The notes under the pieces are model-generated. The model searched no databases, was not told where the DNA came from, and saw only the letters and a list, made by a program, of their open reading frames with translations. Of a stretch of DNA of 64,000 bases, positions 58,101 to 64,000 are shown in pieces. The translations under genes and the position numbers were made by a program. The stretch's first letter is position 1, and each line of letters opens with the position of its first letter. Origin of the DNA: Scytalidium lignicola (lineage: Eukaryota; Ascomycota; Leotiomycetes); the NCBI GenBank assembly GCA_002812745.2, contig NCSJ02000010.1:186001-250000 (forward strand). The letters are read 5' to 3'.

Positions 58101-58609
58101 TTAATAAACTGGTGGTGGTGGAGCTGTTGCTGGCTGAACAATCGTCCCGTATCCGTGGCCACCAGTTTGGACTTTATCGCTGAAAATGCCCGGTGCCCGC
58201 CTCCCAGTGAGAGCTCCCATGCGCGCCTGCTCGCTACGGTCGTAATAGACCCATATGAGGTAGAAGGCGTGGATGTGGCCTGGGAAGTATCTGCTTTAAT
58301 AGTTAGATACGTTTGTTCCCTTCAATTAGTTCGAGAAGTATATAACGGTCAAGTTAAAACGGAAATTGGAGGTGTTGAATAGCTCCTAAAAGCGCGAGAT
58401 ATTGTCACGTCTAGAAGGGAGAGTACTTACGCTAAGATAGTCAAGCAGATATTGATCAATAGATCAGCGCCGCATCCAGCGACGAAGAAGACACCGAGGG
58501 GAGGGACTGTGATGTTATTAGAATATGAAATACAGAGAAACGGGAAAGTTGGTGGTCTCATACAGAGCAGGGTGATCAAGATCAAAAGAATGGCTGAGCA
58601 GACACCCAT
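58101..58609 (-). CDS. Pmp3/Sna-family small two-TM membrane protein with C-terminal PPxY
   Basis: Small hydrophobic protein of the UPF0057 family, involved in membrane potential and salt tolerance (Pmp3) or vacuolar targeting (Sna types). Three exons, 58609-58564, 58506-58431 and 58290-58101, 103 residues. The core is conserved: LFPPLGVFFVAGCGADLLIN, CLTILAYFPGHIHAFYLIWV, YYDR. Two TM helices are predicted. A 40-residue tail follows and ends in PPPPVY, a PPxY motif that in yeast Sna3/Sna4 binds the ubiquitin ligase Rsp5. Because of that tail I favour a Sna-like rather than a plain Pmp3 role. Confidence 0.9.
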
Positions 58610-59207
58610 ATTGGCTGGTTGTTTGATATTGTAAAACAAAAAGTTTATGTTCTTTTTAATCTGATTGTGAGTATAATTCTTCTGGAGATAATCTATTTTG
58701 TTCCTTTATTTTTGCAAAATCAGAACTCGAAAATTTAGAGCAAACTGATTTTATAGGAAAGAAGGAATGGCGTGTATTGAATTGATGGAAAACATGTGCA
58801 TCATTACCTTGGCAAAGTCGTGGCTAGACATGACGTCTGTCCCCACTTTTCTTGCTGTGCCACTCTCGCCACAATCCCCACTAATTAACCGTAACAGGGG
58901 GTTACCCGTTCCACGCGGGGAGATTGATTATGTTAACGTCGTTGCAAGGTAATACAAACATGGGAATAGTTACATATGGCTCAGTCTGAAGTCGTTTTAC
59001 ATGGAAGCACCTGCAGAATGTTCATTTTTCAAGGCAGCTCCTAGTAGAGTGATTGGAAGGAGAGTTTTGTAACATTGAAAATAGAAATAAGGTGTTTATA
59101 GCTCAACTGAGTAGAATGGAGAAAAGTGCAGGGACTCCCTATAAGAGATATATTTGCTCTAGTTCTATTGCACACGAATGGATTCAAACGTTTTGAATCA
59201 CCTTCTT
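58610..59207. promoter_or_regulatory. Upstream region of the Pmp3/Sna-like gene
   Basis: AT-rich 0.6 kb. It also contains the 3' end of the biotin carboxylase gene transcript. No other gene seen. Confidence 0.4.
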
Positions 59208-61420
59208 CTATAGCTTTGCACCTCCATCCAGCTCAGCAACCAAAACTCCCTCACCAACGTCATCACCATCTTCCCCTTCGTACACCCAGACTGTCTTTCC
59301 ACCCTTCTGAGCCCTTATTTCAAGCTCCATCTTCATTTGCCTCACCACGGCAACAACATCACCTGCTGTAATTTCATCTCCTACATCGACCAACAGCTCC
59401 ACCAATTTACCTGCAAAAGGAATAATGATATGATTCTTGTTCGCGGGGTCCCCTCTACGATGCGTATACGCGCTAGAAAGAGCTCCAAATGAGGCGGTTG
59501 TAGATGCCAAAGTTAGTAGGTATGGAGTAGGTTCTGTCGTGGGTGTTGTGTAGATCACTGAGGCTGTCAAGGAAGCAGGAAACTCGTTTCGGAGAACTCG
59601 CGTTAGTTGGAGGTGGCTTGGTATTGGTGCTGCAGTTTTTGAGTTCGGATTGGACGGTGTCTCTTTTGAGAGAGATATTGACCAAGCATCTCCTTTACGG
59701 AAAAGGACATTAGAAGCTGCAGATATGCCGCCATTGCTTGATGCACTCGAGCTCGAAACACCGACAGGATTATTGCTCAATCCCCCAGAGATCTCCTTTC
59801 CTGAATTCAAAACCAAAGGAAGATTTGTTTCAAGCCACTGTGTATCACACTCTTGTCTAGCAAACGCCTCGCTGGCCACAATGCCTCGTAACACATCTAA
59901 ACTTGTCTTCACACCGTCGATGTAAGTATCTTCCAAGGCCCTTCTAGATTTTCTTACCACGTCATCCCAGCTAGACGCAGTGACTATGATCTTCGCTATC
60001 AAGCTATCAAAGTCGGTTCCAATGATCGCAGGAGCTGAAGGAATGAGGTGGGTATCCACCCTAACACCATTTCCAGCGGGGAATCTGAACGAGGGTATCT
60101 TGCCTATGCTCAATGTCCAGTCATTGGAGACATCTTCAGCTGTTACCCGGAGCTGTAACGAATAGATATGAGGTGGTGTCTGAGGATCCTCGGAGAGATG
60201 TGAGAGAGAAAGTGATGAGAGAGGATGGCCTTGAGCTATGAGAAGTTGGATCTTGACCAGATCTATCCCCATGGCAAGAGATTCTGTGATCGTATGTTCA
60301 ACTTGGAGACGAGGGTTTACCTCGAGGAAATAGAAGGCTGGGGGTGAAGAACGGACTAAAAATTCGAATGTCCCGAGGGAAGAATAATTGACCTAGGGTT
60401 GTTAGCCTTCTCTAATGAAAGTATGCTCTGGACTGGAAATGCTACATACCATCTTTGCCATCCTCAACGCCGCATTAATAACATCAGCGACCAGCTTCCT
60501 ATCTGGTATAGAACTAGGAGCAAATTCCACAACCTTCTGAAACCGCCTCTGAATACTGCACTCCCTCTCCCACAAATGCCTCACACCCCCTTTCCCATCC
60601 CCCACAATCTGGACTTCAACATGGCGAAACCCATCAATAGCAGCCATCTCAGCAAATGCCATCCCACTAGGGCTTTCCTGTAGAGCCCTCTTAGCTAAGG
60701 ATGCTAAATCTTCCTTCTTCCGCACAATCCGGATGCCTCTCCCGCCACCTCCATCTACAGCTTTGATAATAATTGGATACCGTACTGAATCTGCAAAAGC
60801 TTCCAGCGCAGAGATATCACTCGTCGGTGTCCCTAACGCTTGCAATACAGGAACTTGGCATTTCTCAGCAAGTCTTCTCGCCTGCAACTTATCCCCGGTC
60901 TGAGATAAAATCTCAGGGCCGGGTCCGATGACTATAGCCCCGGCTTCATCCCACATGCGCTGGGCGAATTCAGCTGATTCTGAGAGGAAACCGTAGCCAG
61001 GATGAATGGTGTCAATAGAGTGTTTCTTGACAATAGCTATTATTTCTGATATGTTCAGGTAGGATGAGGCAGAGGGGATTGGAATCGAATGAGATGCATG
61101 AAGGGTGTGGAGAGAGTCATCAGGAGTGTAGAGCACGTAAGTGGTAATCTCCAGCTCTCTGGCCGTGGATATAATGCGGGCTGCAATTTCGCCTCTAGAT
61201 TAATATTATTAGCCGGTATTAATATTTAATATTTTGTTATCTTTCTATAACATGAAACGAGAGGCTGTATAAACCCAACACCTCATGGTGGCTGAAATAC
61301 ACATAAAAAAATTAAAATAGTATGTATATCAATTCTAGTAAGAAAATAACACCAAAGAACCTACCTATTAGCAATAAGAAGTCGTTTTATAGGTCTATGA
61401 ACTTGCGAAGCCATAACCAT
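59208..61420 (-). CDS. Biotin carboxylase plus biotin-carrier subunit of an acyl-CoA carboxylase
   Basis: Carboxylates enzyme-bound biotin using ATP and bicarbonate; it pairs with the carboxyltransferase encoded divergently. Three exons, 61420-61365, 61194-60450 and 60392-59208, 661 residues. Seen: IKRLLIANRGEIAARIISTA at the start, HPGYGFLSESAEFAQRM, the ATP-grasp Gly loop KAVDGGGGRGIRIV, HVEVQIVGDGKGGVRHLWER, FLEVNPRLQVEHT. The C-terminal biotinyl domain has the motif RQMKMELEIRAQ instead of the usual AMKM. The N-terminus begins the enzyme domain within about ten residues, leaving no room for a mitochondrial leader. The C-terminus is GGAKL, a canonical type 1 peroxisomal signal (AKL). The enzyme might carboxylate an acyl-CoA in peroxisomes. 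Methylcrotonyl- or propionyl-CoA specificity cannot be told from sequence by eye. Confidence 0.92.
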
Positions 61421-61971
61421 GTTTTTGAGAATGCGGACTACAGGACCTAGCCTGAATAAAATCTGTTCAGAGATATCTACGACAGAATTCTAAAAATGAT
61501 ATATAATTGACCAGAAAAACGACCTTCACGGAAGTTGTAAAGCTATGGGGATCGAGTCCGGAAGGGTGGGGCCGAGGTAAATTACCCCAGAATTTCCAAG
61601 TGGTGTGGGGTCAATAGTAGATAGCTTGCATTCTCAACCCGATGAGGTATAATTGGTCAATGTAAATAATTTTGAGTACAATTGATTTCCTGACTAAATC
61701 AGCATTGGCTATTTAATTATATATCTCAGCTACTTCTATAGTCAAGGCTTAGTTAGTCAAGGACCGCGGCGAAGCACCTGTGGTATCGGTAAGGGAAGGT
61801 GCCTCCGTGTGGGGTAAACAGACCGAGGTAACAAACAAAGCTATTCTGCATGAAGCTCCACTCACCCTAAAAGCGATTAATCAAGGCTATATCAACCTTA
61901 TTACCTGCCAATAATGACACCATTTGATCCGTCTCTATGCTAACGGAGTCTTCTCTCAGAGAGTCCTCACA
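61421..61971. promoter_or_regulatory. Divergent promoter of the acyl-CoA carboxylase pair
   Basis: 551 bases between the two start codons, expected to co-regulate both subunits. No clear motif was identified. An upstream in-frame CT extension (61924-61971) lacks an ATG. Confidence 0.55.
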
Positions 61972-63861
61972 ATGACGAAAGAGGATGAAAAGAAGCCATC
62001 CCCCTCAAATGCAACAGAACGTCTCTCACAAGTAGCTGGTCATGTAGCTGCATCATCCTCAAATACTTCAAAGAAGCGCGTCTCAAAATCCAAATCTAAA
62101 AGCAAAGATGAGCTTCCAGCGGACTATTCCGATGTCATGGGCCAAATCGATAAGCTTAAGAAAATAGCGTCCACACCCCCAGATATCAAAAGCCCAGACG
62201 TAAATAGCAGAGGCTATATCCGTCAACTACAGGCTGGGAAACTCTGGGTTCGGGACCGGGTGCTTCAATTACTCGATGAGGGTAGTTTCAGAGAAGTAGG
62301 TAGCGTGTCCGGGGAAGTCAAATGGAAGAAGTTGGAAGGGAACAGGGAGGAGCCTGTGAGTTTTGTACCGAGTAACAATGTCCAGGGATTCGGCATGTTG
62401 AGAGGAAGGAGGATCTTATTCACGGCCGACGACTTCAGTTTGAGAGCTGGACATGCAGATGGGGCACTGGCAGAAAAGACGGTTTATATGGAGAAACTTG
62501 CAATTGCGCTGCGGTTGCCCATGATTAAGCTTGTGGATGGGTCATCCGGTGGTGGCTCGGTGACTACAATTGCGAAGCAGGGCTACTCTTACATTCCTGC
62601 CTTACATTCTATTGAGCCTACTGTCAGGCAGCTGAATATGGGCATCCCTAATCTAGGCGCCGTTTTGGGCCCAGCAATTGGACTGGGCGCAGCGAGAGTT
62701 GTTTTCTGTCATTTTTCGGTCATGGCGGCAGACATCGGTAGCCTTTTTAATGCTGGACCTAAGGTTGTTGAGGGTATGTATGAAATTACGCGTCCCTTTT
62801 CTGGTTTGTCTGGGAAAATTGCTGACATGTTTCAGGGGCTACTTTTGAAGAAGGGCTCAGCCTCACGGACCTAGGTGGTCCGAGTATGCACTGTACTAAC
62901 GGCACCATCGACAACCTGGCGGCCAATGAGCAAGAGTGCTTTGAGCAACTACGGATTGTCCTGAGCTATCTTCCTAACTCAGGGGCATCATTACCACCTG
63001 TGGTAGTTTCCGAAGATCCAGTGGGTCGAAGTTGTGAAGAGTTACGAACAATAATCCCTAGAAGGAAGGCACGGATGTATGATCCACGAAAGATAATTAC
63101 TACGGTAGTGGATATGGGAAGTTGGTTTGAAATAGGTGCTCTTTGGGGAACAACTGCCATCGTTGGTTTAGGTCGTCTAGCTGGTAGACCGGTTGGTATT
63201 ATATCTTTGAACTGTGAAGTTAATGCAGGTGCTCTAGATGCCAGCGGCAGCCAAAAGATTAATCGTCATTTGAAATTCTGTGATATATTCAATATTCCTA
63301 TCCTTCAATTTGTCGATATCCCAGGCTATGCTGTAGGTACTGTTGCCGAACGGACGGCAACCATGAGACATGGAGTGGCTCTGGCAAGTACATACTACTC
63401 AACTACAACCTCAATATTTAGTGTCGTTACTAGGAGGGTATACGGTGTCGCTGGTGGGATCATGCTTGACTGTAGAGATCCTCGAATGAGAGTAGCATGG
63501 CCGAGTGGAGAATGGGGTAGTCTCCCTTTGGATGGAGGCATTGAAGTTGGTCATTCAGCAGAGTTGAAAGCCGCAGCCACCCAAGGAAAACGTGAAGAGA
63601 GGTATAAGGAGCTCGAGGAAGAGTATACTCGACTTATGAATCCTGTGCGTACTGCAAATGCTTTTGGTGTGGAGGAAATTATCGATCCGGCTGCTACAAG
63701 ACAGATTGTTGTGGAGTGGCTTAGACATGTGTAAGTGGTATTAACCAGTCATTTCGGGTTTTGATGATTTTCTAACTTTGATTTATCTTAGCTATGAAGA
63801 GCTTTTGCCAATACGGTTACTAGAAAGAGCTAGTGGCAAAATAAATCCAATGTTCTATTAG
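61972..63861 (+). CDS. Carboxyltransferase subunit of an acyl-CoA carboxylase
   Basis: Transfers the carboxyl group from biotin to an acyl-CoA (carboxyltransferase N- and C-domains in one chain, MCCB/PCCB class). Three exons, 61972-62773, 62836-63730 and 63792-63861, give 588 residues. A Ser/Lys-rich start (KKRVSKSKSKSKDELPADYS) precedes the CT-N domain: NVQGFGMLRGRRILFTADDF, VDGSSGGGSVTTIAKQGY, LGAARVVFCHFSVMAADIG. The CT-C domain follows: FVDIPGYAVGTVAERTATMR, GVALASTYYSTTT, YGVAGGIMLDCRDPRMRVAW, and the tail RLLERASGKINPMFY, which lacks PTS1. The basic N-terminus is not a typical amphipathic mitochondrial leader. Co-assembly with the neighbouring biotin carboxylase is inferred from the divergent arrangement. 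Confidence 0.93.
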
Positions 63862-64000
63862 AATTTGAGAGGGGATCGACCTGATATTCAACTGTCTACC
63901 AAAATAGTCAACCCAGGTGGGGTATACATTTAGCTTGTAAACCTCATAATAAATCAGCAAAAAAAGGTTGCAATTTTAAGAAAACCTGTAGTTGTTAGAG

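Noticed and set aside
1..64000. tRNA genes, rRNA, CRISPR arrays, intact transposases
   Set aside because: I looked for B-box-like GGTTCGANNCC strings, repeat-spacer patterns and DDE or reverse-transcriptase motifs and found none convincing; a covariance-model tRNA scan was not possible.

Overview
The window is nuclear DNA of a filamentous ascomycete (Pezizomycotina). The evidence is short GT-AG introns of about 50-100 bases, fungal-only families (HapX, Cyk3, LCL2, DUF3431, X325/BIM1-like, F-box/LRR), split mitochondrial ribosomal protein genes and moderate GC with AT-rich spacers. Gene content and look resemble Leotiomycetes, but that placement is inference. Exon-intron structures below were worked out by hand from splice sites and reading-frame continuity.

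Layout. 1-10 kb: 3' end of a ribokinase gene; a Gid7/WDR26-type GID ubiquitin-ligase subunit (- strand); the V-ATPase catalytic A subunit; a GCK-type Ste20-like kinase (- strand) whose 3' end is broken by homopolymer sequence errors. 10-25 kb: Cyk3-type cytokinesis protein; a multi-spanning membrane protein with a DUF3431 domain; mitoribosomal bL27m (- strand) divergent from LCL2; mitoribosomal uL1m; COG2 (- strand) divergent from the iron regulator HapX, with a perfect SreA-type GATA motif in the shared promoter. 26-29 kb: a decayed CorA-like Mg transporter gene. 30.8-36.2 kb: one 1740-residue protein with a possible RasGAP-like region and a Sel1-like tail. 37.7-41.1 kb: an orphan acidic protein with an internal duplication, then a decayed HNH-nuclease gene (- strand). 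42-50.6 kb: glycogen synthase, an F-box/LRR protein (- strand), signal peptidase subunit Spc3. 51-58.6 kb: an MCT-type MFS transporter (- strand), an orphan low-complexity membrane protein, a BIM1-like copper-site protein, and a Pmp3/Sna-type small membrane protein (- strand). 59-64 kb: a divergent pair encoding a biotin carboxylase/biotin-carrier subunit and its carboxyltransferase partner.

Most genes are unrelated housekeeping or regulatory loci in normal fungal order. Functional couplings visible here are the two-subunit acyl-CoA carboxylase around a 551-base shared promoter, two mitoribosomal genes, and a cluster of secretory-pathway genes (COG2, Spc3, LCL2). The most unusual signal is a C-terminal AKL (peroxisomal-type) tripeptide on the biotin carboxylase, with no leader before the enzyme domain. 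I saw no rRNA, tRNA, CRISPR array or intact transposon. Eleven isolated N bases, each next to a homopolymer, mark sequence or assembly uncertainty.
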